Source: Acidobacteriota bacterium (GTDB taxonomy: Bacteria > Acidobacteriota > Terriglobia > Terriglobales > Acidobacteriaceae). Taken from it: a stretch of 39,787 bases of DNA. The translations under genes and the position numbers were made by a program. Positions within the stretch are counted from its first letter, which is position 1. The number at the start of each line of letters is the position of its first letter. A model generated the notes under the pieces. It made no database searches, was not told where the DNA came from, and saw nothing but the letters and a program-made list of their open reading frames with translations. Shown here in pieces: positions 1 through 8,287 of this stretch. The stretch covers positions 1-39,787 of the forward strand of contig JAGWSG010000218.1 of assembly GCA_028876335.1 (NCBI GenBank). Reading direction: 5' to 3'.

Positions 1-1
1 C

Positions 2-733
2 AGCGCCACCCTGCGCAACGACTATTACCTCCACCTCACCCCTGGCCGTGAAACAGACCGCTTCTACCTGCTCGGGGAAAACGCCAAAGTCCAGCTTCTC
101 AAGCGCGCTTCCATTCCCAGGGCCAACGCCCGCGCAACAACACCCGGCGCCCCACCGCCTCTTGAAGACTGGTGGCTCATACACGACGCACAAAACCACT
201 ACGGCTGGATGCTCGCCAGCGGCTTTGACGTCAACGCCCCCTTCAGCATTGCGCAATACTCTGAGGGCCAGCGCATCGTCGGCGCTTACATCCTTCGCCG
301 TGCGCATGATGACCAGTCCACCCAACCCGATCACGAGGTCCCCGAATACGTCGTCGCTCTCGCCCCGTACAAGTGGGGCCTCCCGTATGACTTCGATCAG
401 ATCCGCGTCTTCACGTGGAACGTAAAGCGCCACCGCTACGAGACCGCATTCCGGCTGCGCAACATTCAGGGCTACCTGCCCATCACGCTCTCCACCGAGC
501 CGGCCAACGGCGGCGGCACCAACCCCGTCTTCAGTTTCCAGATCGCCACAACTCCTAACGCCGCCATCGACCCCGCCACTGGCGTCTCGCATCCCGCCGC
601 GCCACGCACCATATCCTACGCACTCGTCCAAACCATCGTGCGCCGCACCGGCAAAGACACAGCCCCGCTCCCCACCTTCAAAGACCTCGGCGAAGTGCGC
701 CCCTCCAAATCGAAATCCAAATCACGCCGCTAG
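2..733 (+). CDS. SH3-domain-like hypothetical protein (5' end outside window)
   Basis: The frame is open from the first base of the window to a TAG at 731-733, so the gene starts upstream and about 243 codons are visible. The first visible residues (LRNDYYLHLTPGRETDRFYL) followed by an LLGENAKVQLLKR stretch look like a bacterial SH3 domain. A second stretch around DWWLIHDAQNHYGWMLA repeats the usual end of an SH3 fold (GW-hydrophobic-LA). The rest has no motif I recognise, and the C-terminus is a basic Lys/Ser tail. Such proteins are often exported or lipid-anchored, but the N-terminus that would show this is missing. It is the only plus-strand gene before the minus-strand gene at 830. The coding status is firm; the SH3 call is by pattern only. 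Confidence 0.7.
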   Translation, partial: SATLRNDYYLHLTPGRETDRFYLLGENAKVQLLKRASIPRANARATTPGAPPPLEDWWLIHDAQNHYGWMLASGFDVNAPFSIAQYSEGQRIVGAYILRRAHDDQSTQPDHEVPEYVVALAPYKWGLPYDFDQIRVFTWNVKRHRYETAFRLRNIQGYLPITLSTEPANGGGTNPVFSFQIATTPNAAIDPATGVSHPAAPRTISYALVQTIVRRTGKDTAPLPTFKDLGEVRPSKSKSKSRR

Positions 734-829
734 AGCAGCCCCGAATTTGTGTAAGCCCAAGGAATATTTCTGAGCGTTCTTTTCCTTCAGAAAAGGTCGA
801 CATGAATTCGGGAACTACTCTAAGGCGCA

Positions 830-1258
830 TCATTCCATCCACCCTCGCGCGCGCACCAGCGCCACAATGTCCTGGCACGCCTGGTAGAGCACAATCTCCC
901 ATCGCCCCGCATTCTCCTCCACCAGAAATATCGACTTCACATCCAGCGCATCTTTCCTGCCGTCTTTCAACTCAAAATCCATCCGCCATTCTGTCATCGC
1001 CAGCACACGCCGTGTATCCAGCTCCGTCACTTCCAAATTCTTCAGGGTCGCCCCCTTCTGCCCCCAAGCCTCAAACATCTGCTTCCGCTTCGGCAGCGCA
1101 GCCGCAAAATCATCGCGCTTCACCACCTGCGCACCAGCCGGGCCCGCAGCCACAAACGCCGGCGCAAAGTAACCAGCCTCCCGCTCATAATCCCCACCAT
1201 CATTCGTTCGCGCATACTCCGCAAAAAACGCTTCCATCTGCACCTTCACTTCACTCAT
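830..1258 (-). CDS. SnoaL/DUF4440-like NTF2-fold protein
   Basis: This encodes about 142 aa, typical length for the NTF2-like superfamily. It has an N-terminal helix (VQMEAFFAEYARTNDGGDY), a central region, and C-terminal strands ending in VEENAGRWEIVLYQACQDIV, which resembles the SnoaL/DUF4440 pattern. Members range from small-molecule isomerases to proteins of unknown role, so the substrate cannot be given. I chose the ATG at 1258 rather than the GTG one codon upstream because it sits at better spacing from a GGAAAGGAAAGAG ribosome site. A near-consensus sigma-70 promoter lies upstream (1314-1342), so the gene is probably monocistronic. Confidence 0.75.
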   Translation of the reverse strand: MSEVKVQMEAFFAEYARTNDGGDYEREAGYFAPAFVAAGPAGAQVVKRDDFAAALPKRKQMFEAWGQKGATLKNLEVTELDTRRVLAMTEWRMDFELKDGRKDALDVKSIFLVEENAGRWEIVLYQACQDIVALVRARGWME

Positions 1259-1313
1259 CACTCTTTCCTTTCCGCAGCCGCACAGTGCGCCTCAGCGCGA
1301 AAGCCGCTTTAGT

Positions 1314-1342
1314 AGTATATCAATATTTCCCACGAAAGTCAA
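1314..1342 (-). promoter_or_regulatory. sigma-70-type promoter of the SnoaL-like gene
   Basis: On the minus strand the -35 box TTGACT (1337-1342) is separated by exactly 17 nt from the -10 box TATACT (1314-1319). Transcription would start near 1307, giving a leader of about 50 nt before the ATG at 1258. It is one of the clearest promoters in the window. Confidence 0.75.
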
Positions 1343-1465
1343 GCATTTTCATAGGTTTAGCCGCTGGCAAGCAGGCCCGCAACTCTCCCGCACTCAAAAA
1401 GAGCAGAAACTCCATGCAATGGTGCGAGCGAATAGCGGGCAGTGCTGAGCCGCAGGAGCCTGCGA

Positions 1466-1945
1466 CTAAATTTCCTTCGTCATCGCAATCAGGTGGCACT
1501 CAAACCCGGGCTTCACCTTCTGGTCCATGTGGAACGGCAGTGTCCCCGTCTCCCTGAAACCCAGCTTGCGATAAATCGGAAGCAGTTCTTGCCGCAGGTT
1601 CAGCACCGTCAGATCAATCGCCGTCACACCCTCCGCGCGCAGCCGCAGTTCGGCCTCCTCCAGAATCATCCGGCTTAGCCCCTGTCCCTGCCGCTTCGGG
1701 TCCACGCCGAACAATCCCATATACGCGCGCTTACCACGCCGTTCTATGTTGGCGGTTGCCACAGGGTTCTCACTTTCATCCACCGCCATCAGGATTTCGC
1801 CCGCCTCCATCGCCGCAGCCAGCCGCGCTGCATCCGTCCGCGGCCCTTCAAGAAACGTCTCCACCGCAAACGCGGCATTAATCATCTCCACCAGCGCCGC
1901 AATATCCCCCGCACCCGCCACACGAAACTGAAATTTCTCGCTCAT
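1466..1945 (-). CDS. GNAT family N-acetyltransferase
   Basis: This is a 159-aa single-domain GNAT protein that would transfer an acetyl group from acetyl-CoA to an amine; the substrate is unknown. The acetyl-CoA-binding motif A is visible at residues 81-92 (VDPKRQGQGLSR), preceded by the beta-4 strand AYMGLFG. The C-terminal part (LPIYRKLGFRETG) is the usual GNAT motif B Tyr/Leu-Gly-Phe signature. The frame stays open upstream of the ATG at 1945, but the residues there do not resemble the family and overlap the DUF177 gene on the other strand, so the start was placed at 1945. The gene is divergent from the DUF177 gene at 2057. Confidence 0.85.
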   Translation of the reverse strand: MSEKFQFRVAGAGDIAALVEMINAAFAVETFLEGPRTDAARLAAAMEAGEILMAVDESENPVATANIERRGKRAYMGLFGVDPKRQGQGLSRMILEEAELRLRAEGVTAIDLTVLNLRQELLPIYRKLGFRETGTLPFHMDQKVKPGFECHLIAMTKEI

Positions 1946-2056
1946 GGTTTGCTCATCATACGTCGAACCAGGATGATTGCACCCGCCACCTCCTTTCCGT
2001 ATTCCCCTGACCCCTGAAGTTTGACTCCGCCCCCCTCCAGCCTTACTCTCAACTTC

Positions 2057-2608
2057 ATGGAGTTCCGCGTTTCCGAGCTCGAAAAAGAGCCCATCGACTT
2101 CGACCTTCGCCTTGACTCCGGCCTCATCGACTTCGGCGAAGAGGCTATTCAGGAAGGTCCACTCACCACCACCGGCCGCGCAGAGGTCATCCACGAGCAC
2201 CGCGGACCCCGCGAAATCGTCCCTGACATCCGCCTCCGAGGCAACTTCAGCGGTCAGTTTGAAGTGCCTTGTGCTCGCTGCGTCGAACCCGTCCAGATTC
2301 CACTCCAGGCCGAATTCGACCTCATCTTCCGTCCCGCACAGGTTGATTCTGACGCCCCGGAACGCTCCATTACTGCGCCGGAAACCGAAATCGGGTATTA
2401 TCAAAAAGACAGCCTTTTACTGGAAGATGTGCTCCGTGAGCAGGTGCTTTTAGCCCTCCCGGCACGAACCCTGTGCAAGGCTGATTGCAAAGGACTTTGC
2501 CCGCGCTGCGGAAAGAACCGGAACCTCGACCCTTGCACCTGTGAACAGGGGCCGGCCGACCCCCGGTGGGAGGCTCTCGCAGGCCTCCGCAGTCAGATAA
2601 AGTCCTGA
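2057..2608 (+). CDS. YceD/DUF177 family protein
   Basis: This 183-aa protein belongs to the DUF177 (YceD) family, which sits before rpmF in many bacteria and is linked to 23S rRNA accumulation. It has the core signature C72-A-R-C75 and a Cys-rich C-terminus (Cys at about 140, 144, 148, 151, 160 and 162) that may bind a metal. The neighbours rpmF and plsX follow in the order common across phyla. The ATG at 2057 has no Shine-Dalgarno. Instead TTGACT (2021-2026), a 17-nt spacer and TACTCT (2044-2049) lie just before it, so a leaderless mRNA is possible. An in-frame ATG at 2021 is rejected because its residues do not match the family and it lies on the -35-like box. Confidence 0.88.
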   Translation: MEFRVSELEKEPIDFDLRLDSGLIDFGEEAIQEGPLTTTGRAEVIHEHRGPREIVPDIRLRGNFSGQFEVPCARCVEPVQIPLQAEFDLIFRPAQVDSDAPERSITAPETEIGYYQKDSLLLEDVLREQVLLALPARTLCKADCKGLCPRCGKNRNLDPCTCEQGPADPRWEALAGLRSQIKS

Positions 2609-2737
2609 GCCGTACGACCCACTGAGATTGGAAAGAAGTCCCTTGCACGCCGAACGGCTGTCTAGGCCGCGTGCGGGTTCCGCTGGCGAGCCGAAAAGCC
2701 GCACCAGGATACTCGGGACAACGAAAGGAATTCGACC

Positions 2738-2923
2738 ATGCCTAATCCGAAAAGGCGCCACTCCGTTCGCCGCACCGCAACCCGCCGCGCGCACGATTTT
2801 CTTACTGCAACCGGCATTTCCGAGTGCCCCAATTGCCACGAAAAGAAGCTACCGCATCGCGCCTGCCCTAAGTGCGGCACGTATAAAGGTCGCGCCGTTG
2901 TGGACGTGAAGGAAGCAAAGTAA
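2738..2923 (+). CDS. rpmF: 50S ribosomal protein L32
   Basis: This 61-aa basic protein is ribosomal protein L32 of the large subunit. The N-terminus MPNPKRRHSVRRTATRR is diagnostic. The zinc-binding form is present, with four Cys at residues 30, 33, 43 and 46 (CPNC and CPKC). A ribosome site, AAAGGAA, lies about 9 nt before the ATG. It follows the DUF177 gene by 129 bp and precedes plsX by 33 bp, the usual order linking ribosome and lipid genes. Because this is the zinc form, any zinc-responsive paralogue would be elsewhere in the genome. Confidence 0.97.
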   Translation: MPNPKRRHSVRRTATRRAHDFLTATGISECPNCHEKKLPHRACPKCGTYKGRAVVDVKEAK

Positions 2924-2956
2924 CCTTTACCCGAGGTCTGAAGTAAACTGAGCGCC

Positions 2957-4012
2957 ATGCTCATCGATATTGCGCTGGACGCAGTTGGTTCCGATAAAGC
3001 ACCCGAGCCCGAGATCCGGGGGGCGATTCTTGCCTGCCGCGCGCTCCCGGTCCGGGTGCATCTCGTTGGCCCTGAACCCGAGCTCCGCGACCTCCTCGAC
3101 GAACATCTGGAAGAAGAAGACCTGCCCATCGTCATCCACCACGCCTCAGAGCGTATTGGTATGGATGAAAAGGCCGCGCACGCCGTCCGAACCAAGAAGG
3201 ACAGCTCCATGCGCGTTGGCCTCAAGCTCGTCCGCGAGCAGAAGTGCTCCGGCTTCGTCACTGCTGGCAACACCGGCGCAGCCATGGCCACCGCCAAGAT
3301 GGTCCTCGGCGCCCTGCCCGGCGTAGACCGCCCCGCCCTTGCAACACCCATGCCCACCACAACGGGCAACCCCTGCATCCTCCTCGACGTCGGTGCCAAC
3401 GTCGACTGCAAAGCTCACAACCTCGAACAGTTTGCCGTCATGGGTGAAATGTACGCGCGCAGCGTCTTCAAGGTCTCGCGCCCCCGCGTTGGCCTGCTCT
3501 CCATCGGCGAAGAAGAAACCAAGGGCAACGAGCTCACCCGCGAAGCCACACCCCTCCTCAAAGCCCTGCCGCTCCACTTCATCGGCAACGTCGAAGGCCG
3601 CGACATCTTCAACGGCAATGCGGACGTCATCGTCTGCGACGGCTTCGTCGGCAACGTCGCCCTCAAAACCAGTGAAGGCATCGGCCGCTTCGTCCGTGAC
3701 GCGCTCCGCGAGTCGCTCACCCGCACCGTCACCGCCCAGGTCGGCGCCATGCTCTCACGCCGCGCCTTCAATGAATTCCGCCGCCGCCTCGACTACACCG
3801 AATACGGTGGCGCTCCGCTGCTCGGCGTCCGCGGCGTCTGCATCATCGGCCACGGCTCCTCCAATGACAACGCCATCTACAACGGCATCCGCGTCGCCTA
3901 TGAACTGGCCAAGTCCGGCACCAACCAGAAAATCGAACGCGAATTCACCCGCGCGCCGCGCCCCAGCAATCCCGAGTCCGGCGACGACACCCCCGGCGCA
4001 ACCATCCAGTAA
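2957..4012 (+). CDS. plsX: Phosphate acyltransferase PlsX
   Basis: PlsX converts acyl-ACP and phosphate to acyl-phosphate, the acyl donor for PlsY in phospholipid synthesis, acting at the inner face of the membrane. The 351-aa length fits the family. The N-terminal IALDAVGSDKAPEPEIRG corresponds to the family signature DAMGGDxAP with Val and Ser substitutions. Further family stretches are CSGFVTAGNTGAAMA and DVIVCDGFVGNVALKTSEG. The last 20 or so residues are a Pro/Ser-rich extension. No fatty-acid synthesis gene follows, unlike the plsX-fabD-fabG order of many bacteria. There is no clear Shine-Dalgarno; a TAAACT box lies 7 nt before the ATG. Confidence 0.96.
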   Translation: MLIDIALDAVGSDKAPEPEIRGAILACRALPVRVHLVGPEPELRDLLDEHLEEEDLPIVIHHASERIGMDEKAAHAVRTKKDSSMRVGLKLVREQKCSGFVTAGNTGAAMATAKMVLGALPGVDRPALATPMPTTTGNPCILLDVGANVDCKAHNLEQFAVMGEMYARSVFKVSRPRVGLLSIGEEETKGNELTREATPLLKALPLHFIGNVEGRDIFNGNADVIVCDGFVGNVALKTSEGIGRFVRDALRESLTRTVTAQVGAMLSRRAFNEFRRRLDYTEYGGAPLLGVRGVCIIGHGSSNDNAIYNGIRVAYELAKSGTNQKIEREFTRAPRPSNPESGDDTPGATIQ

Positions 4013-4126
4013 CCTTCCCCAGCCAAAACTTCTGCACGCAGAATCCCGGTATTGGCTCCACTGTGGATCAGATACAACTTTGGTCGGGCTGCAATCCCTG
4101 TCCTTCTCCGCTACTCTGGTTTGATT

Positions 4127-4336
4127 ATGGATGTTGAATACCCCCTCGCCACACTCGTCAAGCTCCGCGATTCACTGAAGGAATCCCTGCGCGAAGCCAT
4201 ACGGGATGGTGAAATCTCCCCCGAGTCGCGGAATGAAGTACTCGCGCGCCTCTCTGCAATCCAGCAGAAAATTGACCTGGCAAAAAGTCTTGCGGAATCC
4301 CCCGCAAACGTCATACCCACATCGCAGATACCCTAG
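4127..4336 (+). CDS. Small helical protein of unknown function
   Basis: This 69-aa protein is not recognised. It is predicted to be almost wholly helical: a heptad-like stretch from about residue 6 to 52 rich in Leu, Lys, Glu and Arg (LVKLRDSLKESLREAIRDG and EVLARLSAIQQKIDLAKSL), which suggests two helices joined by a GEISPES turn and possibly a coiled coil. The ATG at 4127 was chosen because upstream residues in the frame lose this character. There is no Shine-Dalgarno, and TACTCT lies 9 nt before the start, as for the DUF177 gene. The Trm112-like gene follows after 10 bp, so the two are probably cotranscribed. Confidence 0.65.
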   Translation: MDVEYPLATLVKLRDSLKESLREAIRDGEISPESRNEVLARLSAIQQKIDLAKSLAESPANVIPTSQIP

Positions 4337-4346
4337 GAACGCACAA

Positions 4347-4538
4347 ATGACCACTTCACCCCAACCCGTCACAGGCCTGGCCACCTGGGCCGGCGAACTC
4401 GCCTGCCCCGTCTGCTTTTCCGCTCTCCACGCCACCGGCGACACACTTACCTGCACAGCCTGTCATCGCATCTACCCCATCACCAACGGCATCCCCATCC
4501 TCATCCCCAATCGCGCCGAACCGTCACAACTCAAATAG
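4347..4538 (+). CDS. Trm112 family protein
   Basis: This 63-aa protein matches the bacterial Trm112/YcaR family. It has CPVC at residues 20-23 and CTAC further on, then the family ending YPITNGIPILIPNRA. In eukaryotes and archaea Trm112 is a zinc-binding activator of RNA and protein methyltransferases; the bacterial role is less clear. Here the CPVC...CTAC pattern offers four Cys for a zinc ribbon. It follows the 69-aa helical gene by 10 bp and may share its transcript. Confidence 0.85.
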   Translation: MTTSPQPVTGLATWAGELACPVCFSALHATGDTLTCTACHRIYPITNGIPILIPNRAEPSQLK

Positions 4539-4610
4539 ATCCCGTCATCATCCTCGTCATCCTGCTGCCGTTGTTACCCGTCGTGGATCGGTCACGTAGC
4601 CACCCACTTA

Positions 4611-4916
4611 TTACCGGCGGCCTTCGGCTTCCAACTCCTCGTAATGCTCAACCACGGGAAACGGATCGTAGAAGTGATGTAGCAACTCCCGCCATCGCGC
4701 ATACCGCTCTGATTGCCTGAACCCAATCGTGTGATCCTCAAGCGCACGCCACCGCACCGTTAGCAAATACCGGTTCGGTGTCTCCACGCATCTTCGCAGT
4801 TCCATCCCGTCAAACCCATCCGTCGCCTCAATCAACGGGCGCGCCGCTCGCATCGCCGCCTCAAACTCCGCCTCCCGGCCCGCCAATACATCCAGCCTCG
4901 CCACTTCAAGCACCAT
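4611..4916 (-). CDS. Antibiotic biosynthesis monooxygenase (ABM) domain protein
   Basis: This 101-aa protein has the dimeric ferredoxin-like fold pattern of the ABM family. It begins MVLEVARLDVLAGREAEFEA, has a central GFDGMELRRCVETPNRYLL strand pair and ends FYDPFPVVEHYEEL. Members include cofactor-free monooxygenases and heme-degrading enzymes, but most small copies are uncharacterised. The start at ATG 4916 is preceded by an AGGATAGAGG ribosome site; nine extra codons upstream look non-native. It converges on the Trm112-like gene across a 72-bp gap. Confidence 0.85.
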   Translation of the reverse strand: MVLEVARLDVLAGREAEFEAAMRAARPLIEATDGFDGMELRRCVETPNRYLLTVRWRALEDHTIGFRQSERYARWRELLHHFYDPFPVVEHYEELEAEGRR

Positions 4917-5362
4917 GCCTCTATCCTGCCACCTCAGGCACAAATTCTCTGCAAGGCCTCATCCCTGACCTGTCATTAGCAGACATCAAATGAAGGGTGC
5001 CCAGGTCCCGCGCGGTTGGCGGCCGGGGTTGCCACAATCCCTCCTGCAAGTGAGACGCAAGCGGCTGCCGTACCGCTGGAGCCTGTATGAACGATATAGA
5101 TGTGCTTCACAAATTCACCGGATCTGACCAATTTCCGACCATAGCAGCAATGGGCAGACCACTTTTCTGGCAACAATCCAGCTTTCCCTCGTCAAACCGC
5201 GCTCAAATCCCTATATGGATCTGGAGAAATCGCACCATCGCAGATTCCAGGTCGGTTTCCACCGGCAATCACCGGCAAAAATCCGTCTCAAACCACCAGA
5301 TTTTTCCGGCAATTTTCAGACCGATTCCCGGGCGCGCAAGCGCCGGCTGCTCCATGCAATGG
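4917..5362. other. Non-coding stretch between ABM gene and YihY gene
   Basis: No convincing gene lies in these 446 bases; the open frames here have no family-like residues and no ribosome sites. The left part (4980-5060) shows only Gly/Ala/Pro-like translations and could be a decayed repeat or gene. The right part holds an inverted-repeat element at 5252-5324 and a small hairpin (GGCGC-GCAA-GCGCC, 5331-5344) just past the stop of the YihY gene. Confidence 0.6.
5252..5324 (-). other. Structured inverted-repeat element downstream of the YihY gene
   Basis: The arms CCGGCAAAAATC (5272-5283) and GATTTTTCCGG (5299-5309) pair over 11 bp with one bulged base around a 15-nt loop. They are nested inside a second short pairing, TCGGT (5252-5256) with ACCGA (5320-5324). 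CCGGCAA occurs three times (near 5262, 5272 and 5306). It lies in the presumed 3' untranslated region of the minus-strand YihY gene. It could be an mRNA 3' structure, a small RNA or a dispersed repeat; no U-tract marks it as a standard terminator. Confidence 0.4.
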
Positions 5363-6331
5363 CTAGTCGTGATTCCCGCTGCCCCACCGCGCCACGCTGA
5401 ACTGCGCACCGGCAAACAGAATCAACCCCGAGGTATACGCCCAGAACAACAGGCCCACCGAAACATAGAACGGCCCATACAACGCCTTCAGGTCAAGATG
5501 CGGAAGCACGGAAACAAAGATGTTCTTGGCCAACAGCCAGATAATGCCCGTCACCACCGCAGTCCGCATCACCGGCCTCCACGGCACACGCCGGTTCGGC
5601 AGCAGCCAGTAAATAAAGAAGAAGAACAGGATGCACGCCACGCCCGTTGAGATCGCCAGCCACAGATAGCTGATGCTATTGAAGAAAAAGTTGTCCGTAT
5701 GCCCAAAGAACAGAAAGCTCAGCACCTGCCGCTGCCACGTGCTCAGCACAATCGAGCCCATCGCCAGCCCCACCATCAATATCGCCAGACCGAAAGCCAC
5801 AAGCTGATTCATCAGGTAGTTGCGGCTTCGCGCCACGCCCCATGCCTGGTTCAGTGCCACCTCAAGCGGTAGAAAAATTCCCGTGCAGCTCACCAGAATC
5901 ATCAGCAGTGAGAACCACTGGATCCCATGACGCGCCGCCGCCACCTGCAAATTTAGCGCCACCCAGTCCTGGTTTGACGGTAGAAAGTAGTGCACCATCT
6001 CGCCCACCACATCCACCATTGCGCGTGAATGGAAATAAGAGTCAGCCAGCGTGTACAGCAGAATGATGAACGGAATGAACGAAATAATCGCGTTGGCCGC
6101 CACGCTGAACGCGAACGTATGCACCTCGCTGTCCAGCAGATAGCTGATCAGTGCCTTGCCGCTGTGCCGCCACCGGAACCACTTCGACTCTGCTACCAGC
6201 TCGGCAACATCCACCACCCCTTCGGCGTGCATCGGCTCAGAGGCTGCCTCATTCGCATCCGCAGTCACCCTGGCCTCTGCTGATGTCACTGTTGCCCCTG
6301 TTTCCATACCGGGATTTGAGACTTCCGCCAA
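5363..6331 (-). CDS. YihY/virulence factor BrkB family membrane protein
   Basis: This 322-aa inner-membrane protein belongs to the YihY/BrkB family, whose function is not settled (early reports as RNase BN are not accepted). The N-terminal 70 residues are soluble. Then come six hydrophobic segments, starting with FAFSVAANAIISFIPFIILL, including a typical PLEVALNQAWGVARSRN loop and ending near GLLFWAYTSGLILFAGAQF. The start is placed at TTG 6331 because a perfect GGAGG lies 7 nt upstream of it. The in-frame ATG at 6307 (residue 9) has no ribosome site. Confidence 0.88.
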   Translation of the reverse strand: MAEVSNPGMETGATVTSAEARVTADANEAASEPMHAEGVVDVAELVAESKWFRWRHSGKALISYLLDSEVHTFAFSVAANAIISFIPFIILLYTLADSYFHSRAMVDVVGEMVHYFLPSNQDWVALNLQVAAARHGIQWFSLLMILVSCTGIFLPLEVALNQAWGVARSRNYLMNQLVAFGLAILMVGLAMGSIVLSTWQRQVLSFLFFGHTDNFFFNSISYLWLAISTGVACILFFFFIYWLLPNRRVPWRPVMRTAVVTGIIWLLAKNIFVSVLPHLDLKALYGPFYVSVGLLFWAYTSGLILFAGAQFSVARWGSGNHD

Positions 6332-6503
6332 CCACTAGCCTCCAGAACCAGAAAACCGACATACACAGACGGTGACCACTTCCGCCCTGAGCCTTGATGT
6401 CCTTTCAGAATAGTCGGTATCGCCCATCTACGCATTTTGTCAGAACCGGAAATCCACTTGACGGTTTCCTCCAACGTTGGTCGGGGTTAAGCCCAGTTTT
6501 TTG

Positions 6504-6735
6504 TTGCATCCTTATGCGTTTCCTGCCATAACTAGGGCACGGTTCGCTTCCCCGAACCGTCCAGCACAGTGGTAGGCCATTCGAGAATTGCAGCTTTGGT
6601 GTGTGCCGGGTGCAACCAATTCAGGGCGTCGAGTGAGCTGTCTCAGCGAGATGTTTGACGTGCTTCGGCAGCTTTGGTTTTCTTTTGAGGTCCATGAGAC
6701 CGGAAGTACCGGCAATGAAAGAAGGAGAAGCAGTG
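6504..6735 (+). promoter_or_regulatory. Promoter and long 5' leader of the cold-shock gene
   Basis: A possible promoter, TTGCAT (6504-6509), 17-nt spacer, CATAAC (6527-6532), would start transcription near 6540. That leaves an untranslated leader of about 195 nt before the cold-shock ATG. Long structured leaders are a known feature of cspA-type genes and mediate cold-induced translation. The leader ends in AAGGAG about 11 nt before the ATG. The promoter boxes are only moderate. The rest of 6332-6503 holds no gene and presumably the YihY promoter. Confidence 0.4.
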
Positions 6736-6942
6736 ATGAAGGAACAGGGTGTTGTGAAGTGGTTTAACGGAGCCAAGGGTTACGGCTTTATCCAGCGGTC
6801 CAGCGGTGAAGACGTATTTGTACATTTCTCTGCCATTCAGGAAAGCGGCTATCGCACGCTGAATGAGGGCGACTCAGTTGAATTCGAGTGCCAGCAGGGC
6901 CCCAAAGGCCTGAGCGCGGCCAACGTCATGCGCCTCGCCTAG
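6736..6942 (+). CDS. Cold-shock domain protein (CspA family)
   Basis: This 68-aa single cold-shock-domain protein binds single-stranded RNA and DNA and acts as an RNA chaperone in the cytoplasm. The order is typical: [12 protein letters not shown] (RNP1 core KGYGFI), then [10 protein letters not shown] (RNP2 VFVHF), ending with [16 protein letters not shown]. The ATG at 6736 is preceded by AAGGAG; the open frame continues upstream but those codons are not family-like. It is a monocistronic gene converging on queG. Confidence 0.95.
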   Translation: MKEQGVVKWFNGAKGYGFIQRSSGEDVFVHFSAIQESGYRTLNEGDSVEFECQQGPKGLSAANVMRLA

Positions 6943-7008
6943 CGCAAAACCTGTTTAAGATCATCAAGCTACGGAGCAGCACCATGCCCCGTGAGGAGAT
7001 CCTGCGCT

Positions 7009-8148
7009 CTATTCGAGCGCATTCAGCTTCTCAAGTGCCCACCGGGCGGCCGCGCGTAACCCCTCGTCCGCAACCGCCGCCCAGTCATGCAAAGTCGCGC
7101 CAAATTGCCACCTTCCGCTGTTGCCCATAGCCACCGCCAGATTCCTTCTGAAGCCTTGAAAGCCGGCTCTCCGCACCGGTGAACCGTTGAACAGCTTTTC
7201 CCATTCAGCCTCGTCCAGCGCAGCCAGCCACTCCAGCGCCGGGTTCACTAGTTCCTGCCGTGGTTCCAGCTCGTGATCGCCACTAATTGGTGCCTTCCGG
7301 TTCCACGGGCACACATCCTGGCAGATATCGCAGCCAAAAACCTGCCGTCCCATCCCCTCCATCAGCTCCGGCGCAATGGCGCCCTTGTGCTCGATCGTCA
7401 AATAACTGATGCACTTCCGTGCATCCATCTGGTACGGAGCAATCAATGCATGCGTCGGGCACGCCTCAATACACCGAGTACAACTCCCACACCTGTCCGG
7501 CACTTCCAGTGGGGAATCCTTCGGACTGAGTTTGAGGCTGGTTAACAGCACTGCAAGAAACCCAAACGATCCCAGCTTCGGATGAATCAGGCAGGTGTTC
7601 TTTCCAGTCCAGCCCAACCCTGCTGAGGAAGCCAGCGTCCTTTCCACCACCGGCCCCGTATCCACATACGCCCGCGACTCAAATTCACCAAGTTCCGCGT
7701 GAAGCCGCTCTTCAACGGCACGCATGCGTTTCAGCAGAACTTTGTGGTAATCACTAGGTCGTCGTTCCCCGCTTGCATCTACCCGGCTTGACCATGCATA
7801 TCGTGCAATCCAGCCGGAGTTCTCCAGCGCGTCTTGGGTTGAGAGAGGTTGTGCTGCATGGTAGCTGGCAAAACACACAATCGCCGACCGTGCCCACGGA
7901 AAGGGCGTGGCAACGCGTGCGCGCACCAGCCGGCCATCTTCCCCTGTCCGGCCCAGGTAATGCATCGTTCCCCCTCGGCCGGCACGCATCCACTCTTCAA
8001 AGCGCCGCGCATCGCGCTCTACGCTCGTTTGCGGCAAAGCAACCACTGCAGCCTCGGTAAAGCCCGCCGCCAGAGCCAGCGCGCGCGACTTTTGCGGATC
8101 AAGTGAGCCTTCTGTCGAAACGTTCGAATTGAAAATTTCACTATTCAC
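7009..8148 (-). CDS. queG: Epoxyqueuosine reductase QueG
   Basis: QueG reduces epoxyqueuosine in tRNA to queuosine, using cobalamin and two [4Fe-4S] clusters. The 379-aa protein shows the catalytic region YVDTGPVVER (Asp163) and SSAGLGWTGKNT. The first cluster motif is at Cys220, 223, 226 and 230 (CGSCTRCIEACP); Cys246 and Cys273, 276 and 280 (CDICQDVCPWN) complete the second. A C-terminal HEAT-like helical stretch follows (RRAGFQGFRRNLAVAMGNSG). The start is a GTG at 8148 with no clear ribosome site, and no alternative start exists before the conserved region, so the exact N-terminus is uncertain. No other queuosine genes are in the window. Confidence 0.95.
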   Translation of the reverse strand: MNSEIFNSNVSTEGSLDPQKSRALALAAGFTEAAVVALPQTSVERDARRFEEWMRAGRGGTMHYLGRTGEDGRLVRARVATPFPWARSAIVCFASYHAAQPLSTQDALENSGWIARYAWSSRVDASGERRPSDYHKVLLKRMRAVEERLHAELGEFESRAYVDTGPVVERTLASSAGLGWTGKNTCLIHPKLGSFGFLAVLLTSLKLSPKDSPLEVPDRCGSCTRCIEACPTHALIAPYQMDARKCISYLTIEHKGAIAPELMEGMGRQVFGCDICQDVCPWNRKAPISGDHELEPRQELVNPALEWLAALDEAEWEKLFNGSPVRRAGFQGFRRNLAVAMGNSGRWQFGATLHDWAAVADEGLRAAARWALEKLNALE

Positions 8149-8287
8149 GGCGGAACCAAATACCTGATCGCTTGCGTACCTACTTCAGCATGTTCAATTG
8201 CGGACGACACATCCAAAACTGAACACAGTCGCAGCCCAGCGCGATGGACCGAAATCCTGCATCACCCTTATTTGCAGAGTATTACGG

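Noticed and set aside
802-1557. A 251-codon plus-strand frame across the SnoaL-like and GNAT genes
   Set aside because: Pro/Ser/Ala-rich shadow that covers two supported minus-strand genes and a strong promoter.
5087-5650. A 187-codon plus-strand frame over the YihY 3' end
   Set aside because: It is partly antisense to YihY and partly in empty DNA; no ribosome site and no family-like residues.
7004-7020. Hairpin GCGCTC-N5-GAGCGC at the queG stop as a terminator
   Set aside because: The stem is only 6 bp and no T-run follows in either direction.
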